Source of the DNA: Nitratireductor aestuarii
GTDB taxonomy: Bacteria > Pseudomonadota > Alphaproteobacteria > Rhizobiales > Rhizobiaceae
Direction of reading: 5' to 3'
Assembly (NCBI RefSeq): GCF_014641695.1
Contig: NZ_BMIF01000017.1
Coordinates: 1-64,000 of the forward strand
DNA: 64,000 nt
In this document: piece by piece, positions 55,370 through 64,000 of the stretch
Layout of the letters: each line of letters starts with the position of its first letter
How positions within the stretch are numbered: the stretch's first letter is position 1
Made by a program: the position numbers and the translations under genes
The notes under the pieces: generated by a model
What the model saw: only the letters and a program-made list of their open reading frames with translations
The model's database searches: none
Told to the model about the DNA's origin: nothing

Positions 55370-56026
55370 ATGATGGAAGTCCTTCCTTCCGATACGATCC
55401 GCCGGCGCGGACTGATGCTTGTTCTTTCCTCGCCTTCGGGCGCAGGCAAGTCGACCATAGCGCGCAACATTCTCGAGAACGTGCCGGGCTTCGAGCTTTC
55501 GGTCAGCGTCACGACGCGTTCACGTCGACCGAGCGAGATCGCCGGCGTGCACTACCACTTCATCAGCCAGCGGGATTTCGAAATGCGCCGCGATAGTGGC
55601 GAGCTGCTCGAGTGGGCGCAGGTGCATGGCAACTTTTACGGCACGCCTCGGGAGCCGGTGGAGCAGGCGCTTGCCGCAGGGCGCGACATGCTCTTTGACA
55701 TTGACTGGCAGGGAGCCGAGCAGCTGCGTCAGAAGATGCCGGAGGATATTGTTTCGATCTTTGTCCTGCCGCCCACGATGAAGGAACTGCTGTCGCGTCT
55801 GAAGCGGCGCGCCGAGGATCCGGACGATGTGATCGCAACGCGCCTCGCCAATGCCCGCTCCGAGATCGAGCAGTGGCGCAACTACGACTACGTGATCGTG
55901 AACGATGACCTGAACCGGGCCTATGACTCCGTCCGCAGCATCATTCTCGCAGAACGACTGAAGAGCGGCCGCCGCCCCGGGCTGGAAAGCTTCGTCAATA
56001 CTCTGCTCCAGGAAGAGCCGGAGTGA
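55370..56026 (+). CDS. gmk: Guanylate kinase
   Basis: A 218-residue enzyme phosphorylating GMP to GDP. P-loop [10 protein letters not shown] (residues 20-29), the GMP-binding region [11 protein letters not shown] and GVHYHFIS, and [11 protein letters not shown] are intact. The start follows the yicC stop with no gap; ATG 55373 is an equally good start. GTP supply links it functionally to rel and rpoZ, which are found with gmk in other bacteria. Confidence 0.97.
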   Translation: MMEVLPSDTIRRRGLMLVLSSPSGAGKSTIARNILENVPGFELSVSVTTRSRRPSEIAGVHYHFISQRDFEMRRDSGELLEWAQVHGNFYGTPREPVEQALAAGRDMLFDIDWQGAEQLRQKMPEDIVSIFVLPPTMKELLSRLKRRAEDPDDVIATRLANARSEIEQWRNYDYVIVNDDLNRAYDSVRSIILAERLKSGRRPGLESFVNTLLQEEPE

Positions 56027-56094
56027 GCTGCTGGGCCGGCTGAGCGAGACCTGTTGTCTTGCGAGACTGGCGGTGACATGCTCTCAGCCGTGTT

Positions 56095-56751
56095 ATGTGT
56101 GCCCGGGAGGTGAAAGCAGGGCTCAACCGGTTCACTCTCATTCTGGCAGGATTGATCATGGGTTCGAGCTTCGCATCAGCTTCGGTACTTGAGGCGGTTA
56201 ACGCCAATGATGTGCATCGGCTGGCTCAAGCGATTGCCGGCGGGCATGATGTCGATGAACGAAACGGGGCAGGCCAGACCGCACTTCTGGTCGCAGTCTG
56301 GAACAACGATGTCGAGGCCGCCAGGTTACTCCTTGAAGCGGGCGCGGATGTAAACGCCGAGGACAGCATTCAGGACAGCCCGTATCTGGTCGCCGGCGCA
56401 CACGGCCGCCTGGAAATCCTGAAGATGATCCTCGAGCATGGCGCGGATCTGAAAAGCACCAACCACTATGGCGGCACCGCGCTAATCCCCGCTGCAGAAA
56501 AGGGACACCCGGAAGCGGTGTCCCTGCTCATCGAGGCTGGCGTGGATGTCAATCACATTAACAACCTCGGATGGACGGCCTTGATGGAGGCAGTGGTGCT
56601 TTCCAGCGGTGGTCCCATCCACCAGGACATCATCCGGCGCCTGCTCGATGGCGGAGCGGACAAGACCATCCCCGATGCACAAGGCGTGACGGCACTCGAT
56701 CACGCGAAGGCTCGCGGATTTACCCAAATCGTCCGGCTGTTGCAGGACTGA
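56095..56751 (+). CDS. Exported ankyrin-repeat protein
   Basis: A 218-residue protein with an N-terminal hydrophobic segment acting as signal peptide (FTLILAGLIMGSSFASAS) and four to five ankyrin repeats, for example GQTALLVAVWNNDVEAARLL, GADVNAEDS, YGGTALIPAAEKGHPEAVSL and LGWTALMEAVVLSS. Ankyrin arrays bind proteins; such periplasmic forms occur in many alphaproteobacteria without known partners. The ATG at 56095 or a GTG at 56110 may be the start. Same direction as gmk, 68 nt downstream. Confidence 0.85.
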   Translation: MCAREVKAGLNRFTLILAGLIMGSSFASASVLEAVNANDVHRLAQAIAGGHDVDERNGAGQTALLVAVWNNDVEAARLLLEAGADVNAEDSIQDSPYLVAGAHGRLEILKMILEHGADLKSTNHYGGTALIPAAEKGHPEAVSLLIEAGVDVNHINNLGWTALMEAVVLSSGGPIHQDIIRRLLDGGADKTIPDAQGVTALDHAKARGFTQIVRLLQD

Positions 56752-56758
56752 ACTTCGC

Positions 56759-57586
56759 CTAGATATTCTGCGCGAGTTCTACAAACTCGTCGATGCTCAG
56801 TGTTTCGGCGCGGCGGGTCGGGTCGATACCGACTTTCGCGAGCAGAGCTTCGCCGCCTAAGCTCTTCAGGCTCTGGCGCAGCATCTTGCGGCGTTGGCCG
56901 AAGGCCGCTTCAGTCACACGTGCGAGCTTTGAGCCGTCCACCGGAAGCGGGTTGGAACGCGGTTCGATGTGGACCACCGATGACGTGACCTTCGGAGGCG
57001 GGGTGAAGGCCTGCGGCGGAACGTCAAAGACGATCCGCGAACGGGTGCGCCATCCGGCAAGTACGCCAAGACGGCCGTAGTGATTGTCAGCCGGTTCGGC
57101 GACGATGCGTTCGGCCACCTCACGCTGGAACATGAGCGTCAGCGACTCGTAGAAGGGCGGCCAAGGCTCGACCGTGAGCCAGCGGATCAGGAGTTCTGTG
57201 CCGACATTGTAGGGCAGGTTGGCAACGATCTTCACCGGTCGGCTTCCGTCGGTGAGCGAAGCAAAGTCGGTCTTCAGGGCATCGCCCGGGATCACCTGAA
57301 GTTTTCCCGGATAGCGATCCGAGATCTCGGCCAGGGCCGACAGGCAGCGTTCGTCGCGTTCGATGGCGATGACGCGGCTTGCACCTTCGGCTAGAAGGGC
57401 GCGAGTGAGCCCACCGGGACCGGGGCCGACCTCGATCACGTCCACGCCCTCAAGCTTGCCGGCGCTGCGGGCGATCTTGGCCGTCAGGTTCAGGTCGAAC
57501 AGGAAGTTCTGCCCCAGCGCCTTCTTGGCAAACAGGCCATGCGCGCGGATGACCTCGCGAAGGGGGGGAAGGTCGTCGAAACTCAT
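56759..57586 (-). CDS. rsmA: 16S rRNA (A1518/A1519) dimethyltransferase
   Basis: A 275-residue methyltransferase (KsgA) that dimethylates two adenines near the 3' end of 16S r[22 protein letters not shown] begins the fold, [16 protein letters not shown] is the SAM site and [13 protein letters not shown] is the catalytic NLPY motif. ATG 57586 is used, seven bases after the pdxA stop; a longer frame overlaps pdxA. Last gene of the lptF-lptG-lptD-surA-pdxA-rsmA operon. Confidence 0.97.
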   Translation of the reverse strand: MSFDDLPPLREVIRAHGLFAKKALGQNFLFDLNLTAKIARSAGKLEGVDVIEVGPGPGGLTRALLAEGASRVIAIERDERCLSALAEISDRYPGKLQVIPGDALKTDFASLTDGSRPVKIVANLPYNVGTELLIRWLTVEPWPPFYESLTLMFQREVAERIVAEPADNHYGRLGVLAGWRTRSRIVFDVPPQAFTPPPKVTSSVVHIEPRSNPLPVDGSKLARVTEAAFGQRRKMLRQSLKSLGGEALLAKVGIDPTRRAETLSIDEFVELAQNI

Positions 57587-57593
57587 CGGGGGC

Positions 57594-58622
57594 TCACAAA
57601 GTCGGAATGGAATTGTCTGCCAGCTCGCGGGCAAGCCTGATCGCCGCTATCAGGCTGTCCGGCTTGGCGATCCCCTTGCCGGCAATATCGAACGCGGTGC
57701 CGTGATCGGGCGACGTGCGGATGAAGGGCAGCCCCAGCGTTACGTTGACGGCATCGTCAAAGGCAAGGGTCTTCGCCGGTATCAGCGCCTGATCGTGGTA
57801 CATGCAGAGTGCGGCGTCGTAGGAAGCGCGCGCGCGGGCATGGAACATGGTGTCGGCGGGCAGGGGGCCGATGGCATCGATGCCTTCCGCGCGCGAGATC
57901 TCGATCGCGGGAATGATCTTCTCGATTTCGTCCAGCCCCATCGAGCCCCCCTCGCCAGCATGCGGGTTCAAGCCGGAAAACGCCAGGCGAGGGTTTGCGA
58001 TCCCAAAGCGGGATTTGAGGTCGGCCGCGACAATGCGGGCCGTGTTCACGATCAGCTCGGTGCTGAGCTGCTCGATCGCCTTTTCAAGCGAAAGATGGAC
58101 CGTAATCGGGATGGTGCGCAGCTCCGGTCCCGCCAGCATCATGATCGGCAGGGCCGGCTGGCCGGTACGGATCTGCGCCAGATAGCCCAGAAATTCCGTG
58201 TGGCCGGGATACTGAAAGCCCGCATCATAGAGAGGCTTCTTGGCGATCGGGCAGGTGACAAGGCCGGCTGCCCGACCAGCGAAGATATGCTCCACGCCGC
58301 GCTCGATCGCTTCAATCACGCCAGCCGCATTCATTGCGGAAGGAACGCCTGGCTGATCGATCAGCGTGTTCTTCAGGGGAAAGACAGGAAGTGCCGTGGC
58401 AAAGCACGAAACCGCATCCTCGGGTTCGACCTCGGCGAAGGAGATGTCGTGCTTCAGGGCGTTTGCACGCGATCGCAGAAGGGCGACATCACCTAGCACG
58501 TAGAATGGCGGCAGCGACGCAGAGAACCGGCGTTCCCATGCGGAGAGGAGAATCTCCGGTCCTATCCCAGCTGGCTCGCCCATCGAAATGGCGAGCGGAG
58601 CGGGGGCCTGATTGTCTGTCAT
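57594..58622 (-). CDS. pdxA: 4-hydroxythreonine-4-phosphate dehydrogenase
   Basis: A 342-residue NAD-dependent, metal-requiring enzyme of pyridoxal phosphate synthesis. [11 protein letters not shown]-like start ([15 protein letters not shown]), the substrate and metal histidines in GHTEFL and [12 protein letters not shown], and [16 protein letters not shown] are present. The product supports PLP enzymes such as Alr. Located between surA and rsmA, the order known from many proteobacteria. Confidence 0.96.
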   Translation of the reverse strand: MTDNQAPAPLAISMGEPAGIGPEILLSAWERRFSASLPPFYVLGDVALLRSRANALKHDISFAEVEPEDAVSCFATALPVFPLKNTLIDQPGVPSAMNAAGVIEAIERGVEHIFAGRAAGLVTCPIAKKPLYDAGFQYPGHTEFLGYLAQIRTGQPALPIMMLAGPELRTIPITVHLSLEKAIEQLSTELIVNTARIVAADLKSRFGIANPRLAFSGLNPHAGEGGSMGLDEIEKIIPAIEISRAEGIDAIGPLPADTMFHARARASYDAALCMYHDQALIPAKTLAFDDAVNVTLGLPFIRTSPDHGTAFDIAGKGIAKPDSLIAAIRLARELADNSIPTL

Positions 58623-58639
58623 CCTGATGCGCTTTCGGT

Positions 58640-59599
58640 TTAGCGCTTGACGATGCGCGCCTTCTTGCGGAGCTCTGCCATGACTTCTTCAGACAACTTG
58701 TCGGCGTTCGTGTCGGCCTTCTGTTCGCTCTGGAAGACGAGCTGCGCGACGTAGTCGTCGGATACTTCACGCGTGCTGCAGACGACCACGAATTCAACGC
58801 CGCGTTCAGTTTCCTTCACTGCGGTGGCGCCACGGGCGCGGATCTTCTCGATATCTGTCTTCCACTCCGGCGGAAGCTGCGGACTCAGGAAGCGCCCCAG
58901 GTCACGGACGGTTACGTCCAGCTGCGTCTTGGCGAGTGCATGCGAGTTTTCGCAACCGTTGAAGCGGCTGCGCATGGCCTGCGCCTCAGCCTTGCGCTTG
59001 CCAAGCGTGCGTCCGCGCTCTGAAGCCGGGATCACGAAGATGAATTGCTGCAGTGTGTATTCGGTCGCACTTGGCTTGCGGCCGCCCTGCTGCAGGATCT
59101 TGGCGACAACTTCCTGCTCGCTAAGCCGCTTGGAGGACTGCTGCCTCGACTGAAGCACACGGCCCCAGCCCATCTGGGTGCGAATGAAAGTCTTGAAATG
59201 ATCGCGCGTTACACCAGCCTGTGAAAGGATCTGGTCCATCTGAGCGGTCGAAAGCTTGTTGGACTGGGCGAATTGCCCGTAAGCCTGATTGACCATCTGG
59301 TCGTTTGCGCCAACGCGCAGACGAGCGATCTCCTGCAGGCGAAGGGTCTGGTCGACCATCTCCTGATTGGCGATCTCGCGAAGGTTGCCCTTGCGGCCCA
59401 TGAGCTTGAGGAGCGCAACGCGGCGGTCAATGTCATAGCTCGTGATGGCCGTATCGTTGACGATGTAGCGGACTTCAGCGCCTTGGGCGTAGGCTACAGA
59501 GGGGGCAAGGACCGGGGCGGTAATCACGGCCGGCGCGAGCAAAAGCGCGACCGCAGACAACGACGCTCTAAACCCAGTCTTCAACTTCAAATGTTTCAT
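58640..59599 (-). CDS. surA: SurA-like periplasmic chaperone with diverged parvulin region
   Basis: A 319-residue exported protein with a signal peptide ([20 protein letters not shown]...AYA). The SurA_N domain follows ([20 protein letters not shown]) and then helices rich in Gln. The next 100 residues ([34 protein letters not shown]) correspond in position to a parvulin domain but lack its usual active-site pattern, so prolyl isomerase activity is doubtful. ATG 59599 with GAGGG upstream is used. Context with lptD, its usual client for outer-membrane assembly, supports the SurA role. Confidence 0.86.
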   Translation of the reverse strand: MKHLKLKTGFRASLSAVALLLAPAVITAPVLAPSVAYAQGAEVRYIVNDTAITSYDIDRRVALLKLMGRKGNLREIANQEMVDQTLRLQEIARLRVGANDQMVNQAYGQFAQSNKLSTAQMDQILSQAGVTRDHFKTFIRTQMGWGRVLQSRQQSSKRLSEQEVVAKILQQGGRKPSATEYTLQQFIFVIPASERGRTLGKRKAEAQAMRSRFNGCENSHALAKTQLDVTVRDLGRFLSPQLPPEWKTDIEKIRARGATAVKETERGVEFVVVCSTREVSDDYVAQLVFQSEQKADTNADKLSEEVMAELRKKARIVKR

Positions 59600-59669
59600 G
59601 CGACCCTCGATCAACGCTCTCCGCTTCATGTTACCGTAGAGCATACACGAAACCGTGGCAAAATTACCG

Positions 59670-62009
59670 TTACTGAGCAAATGTGTTGCTGCCGATTTCC
59701 CCAAGCGTGCGCAAGGAAATATTGAAGCCGAAACGGTTCTCCGTATTTCCGTCTTCCCGCACCTGCGAGAACGTCATCGTGTAGATGAAGCATTCGTCGC
59801 TGTAACCAAAGCCGAGAGCGTTCCGGGTGAGCTCGCTGTCCTGGATGTTGTAGGTACCCGAGGCAAACACGCGCCAGTTTTCGTTGAACTTCAGGCTGGC
59901 CGAGCCGGACACTTCCTGACGGTCCCGGTTGAAGCCATAATCCGGCTGCGCCGAAATATAGGCATAGCTTGCATTGGCGGACACGTTGGCGATGTTGGCG
60001 CCGACCTTCAGGTCGTTGCGGCGGAGCTCGAACGTTTCTTCATCGAACCGGGCGGAGGTCGAAGCAGAGAGGCCGAACGGTGTCGTGAAGCCGAGCATCG
60101 CCACATAGTCGGATCGATCCGTCTCAAGCCCGGAATAGGCGCCGACATTGACCAGATCCGCCTGGGCGTAGGAATTCGTTCCTGCCAGATGGTAAGATTG
60201 ACCGAACAGACCCTGCGCGCTCCAGCCATTGGCGAAGCGGCCCGAGTAGCGGATGCCGACGTTGGCGCGGGTACCACCTTCGATGCGGTCATAGCCCGAG
60301 AACTTGTCGCGCTCGAAGAGCGTGCTTGCATCGAACACCAGCGACTGAGCGTCTTCGTTCGGAATTCCAAGGCGGCCTGCATAAGGCTCGTCCGGACGGA
60401 CGAAGATCTGGCCCATTGGCTCCAGGACGTGCGTGGAGCTGGCGGACGAGAACAGGATCGGCCAGCGCATCTCAAGGCCGGCAGTCGCCATGGCGCGGTA
60501 ATAGTGGCTGCGGATGTCCTCTATCCCGTTGTCAAAGCCGGCGATCGCCGCGACCGCGCTCTGAGAGAGATTTACATTGATGGCATCGGCGCGCGCATGG
60601 AGCAGCGGCGTAACGACCAGACCACCGCCTGTGATGAACGAGCGCTTCCACTCACCTTCGCCGGAGAAGCGAGCTGATGAGCTTTCAAGGCCTGACAGCT
60701 TCGTCTCACCATACATGCCTTCCTTGCGATGGATGCCCTGGCTGTTCACGTCGAAGTTCAGCTCGCCACCCAGCACCGGAGTGCCAACGGTGTAGGAGTA
60801 GTCAAGCAAGGGAGCAACCGCCGGCTGCTTGTCGTGACGCGCGCCGGGATTTGAATCCAGATAGCGTTCCTGAACGTTGAACTTGTAGGCGCGCAGGTCG
60901 AAGTAGTTACGGTCGCTGAGACCAGTCAGGTAGATCGTCGAACGCTGGACAGCCTCCGAAAATCCTTCGATGCGATAGCTGCGCGCGAAGTTCTTGTCCG
61001 ACTGGATCAGAACATCCCAGCCCGCCTTCCAGCGGGGGTTGATCTGGAACTCACCCGTGGTGCCGATCATGCCACGATTTTCCACCGTGGAATCGACGTA
61101 GGTAGCGGGCCATGCGCCAGGCCGGTTCTGGTGGATACCGGCGAGCTTGAGCGTGTAGCCGCCATTGTCAAACCGCTGGCGCCATTCTGCCTCGGCAAGG
61201 AAGCCCTGCTTTGTATAGCCGGTTCCCGAGATGGTAAGATCATAAGTTGGCGAAAGCGCGAAGTAATAGGGCACGGTCAGGCCGACACCCACCTCGGAGC
61301 CGCCAACGACACTTGGCATCAGGAAGCCGGACTTCCGCTTCACTGTCGGATCGGCCACCTCAAAATAGGGTAGGTAGGCGAGCGGAATGCCGAGGAACTC
61401 GAAGCGGGACCGCTCGAAGCGGATTGTCTTTGCCTTGCCGTCCCAGATCACGCGTTGGGCCTTGATCTGCCACAGTGGGGGCTTCTCGGGATTTTCCTCG
61501 CACGGCTCGCAGGCCGTGTAGACGCCCTTGATAAAGGTCGTCAGGTTGCCACCGGAGCGCTCGGCGCTCTCGGCTGCCATATAGGTTTTCTCGGTCGTCT
61601 CGACACGCAGGGCGCGAACGAAGCCGTCGCTGAAGTCATCCGTGATGTCGATCTCTTCGGCGTAGTACTTGTTACCGCTGCGGTCGCGAATTTCGACGCC
61701 GCCGCTGGCGATCACGCGCGACGTGTTGCGATTGTAGGAGACGCGCTGGGCAACGACGTTGATGCCGCCGTATTCGATCTGGACGCCTCCAACGGCGGTA
61801 ACCGTACCAGCGTCGAAGTCATAGACGAGCGTATCGCCCACCAGGATCATCTGCTGACCGGCGGGGATTTCTCCAACAAGCTCTTCAACCTGCGTGTGGG
61901 CGACGGACAGGGATGCCGCGAGCGCGATCAGCGCCACGCCAGCCTTCATGCGCAGTCCGCGCTTAAGCGGGCTCAGAAGAGAGCTCTTTTGAGCGGGTAC
62001 TGCCCCCAA
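59670..62009 (-). CDS. lptD: LPS-assembly protein LptD
   Basis: A 779-residue outer-membrane protein that inserts lipopolysaccharide in the outer leaflet with LptE. A signal peptide (AGVALIALAASLSVAHT) precedes the OstA-like jellyroll (ILVGDTLVYDFDAGTVTAVG), then a long beta-barrel with alternating aromatic strands. Cysteines in GVYTACEPCEENPEK resemble the disulfide-forming pair. The start is taken as TTG at 62009: AAGGAGG stands nine bases upstream inside the end of lptG, and there is no nearby ATG before the signal peptide except one further inside. Family clear, start moderate. Confidence 0.94.
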   Translation of the reverse strand: MGAVPAQKSSLLSPLKRGLRMKAGVALIALAASLSVAHTQVEELVGEIPAGQQMILVGDTLVYDFDAGTVTAVGGVQIEYGGINVVAQRVSYNRNTSRVIASGGVEIRDRSGNKYYAEEIDITDDFSDGFVRALRVETTEKTYMAAESAERSGGNLTTFIKGVYTACEPCEENPEKPPLWQIKAQRVIWDGKAKTIRFERSRFEFLGIPLAYLPYFEVADPTVKRKSGFLMPSVVGGSEVGVGLTVPYYFALSPTYDLTISGTGYTKQGFLAEAEWRQRFDNGGYTLKLAGIHQNRPGAWPATYVDSTVENRGMIGTTGEFQINPRWKAGWDVLIQSDKNFARSYRIEGFSEAVQRSTIYLTGLSDRNYFDLRAYKFNVQERYLDSNPGARHDKQPAVAPLLDYSYTVGTPVLGGELNFDVNSQGIHRKEGMYGETKLSGLESSSARFSGEGEWKRSFITGGGLVVTPLLHARADAINVNLSQSAVAAIAGFDNGIEDIRSHYYRAMATAGLEMRWPILFSSASSTHVLEPMGQIFVRPDEPYAGRLGIPNEDAQSLVFDASTLFERDKFSGYDRIEGGTRANVGIRYSGRFANGWSAQGLFGQSYHLAGTNSYAQADLVNVGAYSGLETDRSDYVAMLGFTTPFGLSASTSARFDEETFELRRNDLKVGANIANVSANASYAYISAQPDYGFNRDRQEVSGSASLKFNENWRVFASGTYNIQDSELTRNALGFGYSDECFIYTMTFSQVREDGNTENRFGFNISLRTLGEIGSNTFAQ

Positions 62010-62010
62010 C

Positions 62011-63096
62011 CTAGCCGTCCTCCTTGAAAAGCAAGAAAGTGATTCCAAAGAAAGTTGCGATAATAACCGGCGTCCAAGCGGCAACCAGAGGCGGTACTGC
62101 ACCCGACCCCCCGAAAGCCTTCATCAGAACCGAAACGACATAAAGCAGAAACCCAGCGAGTATTCCACCCAGAATCATCGTCCCGGACTGACCAAGTCGT
62201 GTAAAACGCATCGAAACGGTAGCTGCAATTAACGTCATGGCTATGAGCAAAGCCGGCAAAGCAACCATTGAGTGAAACTGGGTCGCGAAGTTGCTTGCTC
62301 TCAGACCCAGCGAATCCGCCTCGCGAATCTTGAAGGGAAGTTCAAAGATTGAAAGGGCTTGCGGGTCTAGGAGCTCCTGGCTGACGTATTCCGGCCTGAG
62401 GTTTGTGGGCAGTTGCATGCTCGCCATGCGTTCAGAAGGCACTCCGTCGCGGTGACGGATTGCGCCGGTAAGCTCCCAGTAACCATCGCGTAAAGTTGCG
62501 CTTTGCGCGTCCAGTCGTTCGATGATTCGGCCGTCAGAACCAACCAGTAGGAACACGGGTCGGACGAGGGTCGAACCGAAGTTCGTCGTCGCATCGGCGC
62601 CGATGAAGGCTTCGCCGTTTTCGGTCCGCTGCTTCAGCCAGCGTGTGGTTTCGGAATTGGCGAGCGTGCTTGCGCCGCGCACATCCGCCTGCAAGGCTTC
62701 CGACTTGGCGAATCCAGCGGCTGCGATCGGGTTCAGGACCAGGAGCGAGAGAAGGCCGAAGAGGAAGGCACCGAAAGCGATGGGTGTGAGGAACTGCCAG
62801 GCCGAGATCCCGGCCGCGCGTGCAATGACCAGCTCATACTTGCGGTTGAGGCTGATCAGCGTTGCCATGGCGGCGATGAGGCCGATGAACGGCACCGCCT
62901 GCTGCATCAGGATCGGCAGCTGGAGCAGGGCCACGGCAAGCGCCCAGCCAACCGTGTAGTTCTCCAGTCCGCCGGCACGTCCCGACACCTCGGTAAAGGT
63001 GACGATGAAGACGAGGGCTGCGATGCCGATGAAGTTCCACGCGGCGATCGCACCGTAGCGGCGCAGGAAATAGAAACCGAGCGTCCGGCCGATCAT
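62011..63096 (-). CDS. lptG: LPS export ABC transporter permease LptG
   Basis: A 361-residue YjgP/YjgQ-family permease that works with LptF and LptB2 to extract lipopolysaccharide from the inner membrane. Helices at the N-terminus (IGRTLGFYFLRRYGAIAAWN) and C-terminus flank a periplasmic beta-jellyroll; LNRKYELVIARAAGISAWQF is the coupling-helix region contacting LptB. The ATG overlaps the lptF stop (ATGA) and the TAG stop is one base before the lptD start. Confidence 0.96.
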   Translation of the reverse strand: MIGRTLGFYFLRRYGAIAAWNFIGIAALVFIVTFTEVSGRAGGLENYTVGWALAVALLQLPILMQQAVPFIGLIAAMATLISLNRKYELVIARAAGISAWQFLTPIAFGAFLFGLLSLLVLNPIAAAGFAKSEALQADVRGASTLANSETTRWLKQRTENGEAFIGADATTNFGSTLVRPVFLLVGSDGRIIERLDAQSATLRDGYWELTGAIRHRDGVPSERMASMQLPTNLRPEYVSQELLDPQALSIFELPFKIREADSLGLRASNFATQFHSMVALPALLIAMTLIAATVSMRFTRLGQSGTMILGGILAGFLLYVVSVLMKAFGGSGAVPPLVAAWTPVIIATFFGITFLLFKEDG

Positions 63097-64000
63097 GCCT
63101 GCTTCCTTTCAAAACCGAAAAGACGGGCAAGCCAGGTTCCAAAGCGCTCGAGCCGTTCGCGGTCTCGCTGCACCTTGTTCATCAGCTTTTCGGTCCAGGC
63201 GCTTGGCAGTTCCATCGGCCTGCTGGTGGCGATGAACCATATGCAGATCGCGCTCATGCCGACGGGGATCGCGTAGAGCATGAAGGAGAAGAAGGGATTC
63301 GTCTCGGCTGCTCCGCCCGAATAAAAGCCCGCCCAGCGAACCAGCAGGCCGATGCCGAGGGCGGTGACCATTGGATGGAGCCGCGCTTCGCGGAACGAGC
63401 GAGCGTCACCTGCAACAGCCAGACCGATCAGGGCGAAGACGATCGGATAGAGCCATTCGGAGAGGCGCATGTGCAGTTCGGCGCGGAAGAGCTGCGGATT
63501 GCTGAGGTTGAACCGGTCGCGCGGGTCGGGGTTCAGGAGATAAGGCAGGTAGTGGTCCTTGGGGTGCAGCGTGGGCACGTTCGGAATGCCCTGCTGGAAC
63601 TGCGAGAGATCGAGCGAATAGGAGTCGAACTGGACGGTCGAGACATTGCCGCCCGACGTCTGGCGCTGCAGGATGCCGTCCTCCAGGACGAGGATGCTCT
63701 GACCTTCGCGGTCGACGGTGGCGCCGCGCTGCGCGTGGTAGATGTACTTCGCTTCCTTGTCGCGGGTGTCGGCCACGAAAATGCCGGCAAGCTGCCCCTG
63801 CGGCAGGCGCTTGGAGATCTGGACGAAGAGATCGTCGGAGATCTTGTAGAACACGCCTTCCTGGGCCACCGAGGTGATGATGTCGGCGTTGACGTTGGCG
63901 AGCGACGAGCGGAGCGCCTGCCGGGCATAGGGTTCCAGCGTGTTGTTGATGGCGAAGGAGGCGATGCTCGCCATGATCGCCAGCAGAAGCATGGGTCGCA
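63093..64000 (-). CDS. lptF: LPS export ABC transporter permease LptF, C-terminal part
   Basis: The frame is open to the right edge, so the N-terminus and first coupling region lie outside the window. Visible: a membrane segment (LLLAIMASIASFAINNTLEP), the periplasmic jellyroll (FYKISDDLFVQISKRLPQG, FDSYSLDLSQF), three C-terminal helices including YPIVFALIGLAVAGDARSF, and a basic tail. The match to the YjgP/YjgQ family and pairing with lptG identify it. The missing part should be about 90 codons. Confidence 0.94.
   Translation of the reverse strand, partial: RPMLLLAIMASIASFAINNTLEPYARQALRSSLANVNADIITSVAQEGVFYKISDDLFVQISKRLPQGQLAGIFVADTRDKEAKYIYHAQRGATVDREGQSILVLEDGILQRQTSGGNVSTVQFDSYSLDLSQFQQGIPNVPTLHPKDHYLPYLLNPDPRDRFNLSNPQLFRAELHMRLSEWLYPIVFALIGLAVAGDARSFREARLHPMVTALGIGLLVRWAGFYSGGAAETNPFFSFMLYAIPVGMSAICIWFIATSRPMELPSAWTEKLMNKVQRDRERLERFGTWLARLFGFERKQA

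Overview
The window looks like a chromosomal segment of an alphaproteobacterium of the Rhizobiales, most likely a Rhizobiaceae member (Rhizobium/Agrobacterium/Sinorhizobium group). This rests on gene order (dapA-smpB, rpoZ-rel, acpS-lepB-rnc-era-recO, purF-cvpA-radA-alr-dnaB, fabD-fabG-acpP-fabF-mltG-yicC-gmk, lptF-lptG-lptD-surA-pdxA-rsmA), a Porin_2-type porin, ArsR-Atm1 and psd-pssA pairs, a TIGR02301 protein, and a copy of an intergenic palindromic element I recognise from this group. Most of the window is core genome.

Layout. 1-3.9 kb is the only clearly accessory part: the 5' end of a DUF6429-type gene runs off the left edge on the minus strand, an AT-richer DUF11-repeat surface-protein gene without a recognisable N-terminus runs on the plus strand, and a tRNA-Ser(GCU) gene follows. 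A porin, a soluble lytic transglycosylase, dapA, smpB, a family-5 uracil-DNA glycosylase overlapping a NYN-domain gene, and rpoZ-rel fill 4-14 kb. 14-18 kb is the acpS-lepB-rnc-era-recO run. 18-27 kb mixes an MFS carrier, a GNAT/ATP-grasp ligase pair, an HD hydrolase with ygfZ, several small rhizobial unknowns, a NUDIX enzyme, an SRAP protein and a LysE-type exporter. 27-36 kb holds cysS-cimA behind a putative isoleucine/cysteine leader peptide, a LysM envelope protein, arsR-atm1 with a 36-bp operator-like palindrome, and psd-pssA.

36-50 kb is largely minus-strand: an acyltransferase, an SDR, purF, cvpA, radA, alr, dnaB, cfa, rplI-rpsR-rpsF and an ABC-2 exporter pair. 50-56 kb is fatty-acid synthesis followed by mltG, yicC, gmk and an exported ankyrin protein. 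56.8-64 kb is the minus-strand outer-membrane biogenesis operon lptF-lptG-lptD-surA-pdxA-rsmA; lptF is cut by the right edge.

The most unusual signal is upstream of cysS-cimA. A good sigma70-like promoter (TTGACG-N17-GATAAG) places the predicted transcription start exactly on the A of an ATG that opens a 16-codon ORF with five Ile and two Cys codons, directly before genes for cysteinyl-tRNA synthetase and citramalate synthase (the pyruvate route to isoleucine). It looks like a leaderless attenuation peptide comparable to rhizobial TrpL. Other points worth attention are an exact 21-bp tandem repeat inside ygfZ, the GNAT/RLAN ATP-grasp pair, structured RNAs upstream of rpoZ and acpP, hairpins built over three stop codons, and small ORFs of 59 and 18 codons.
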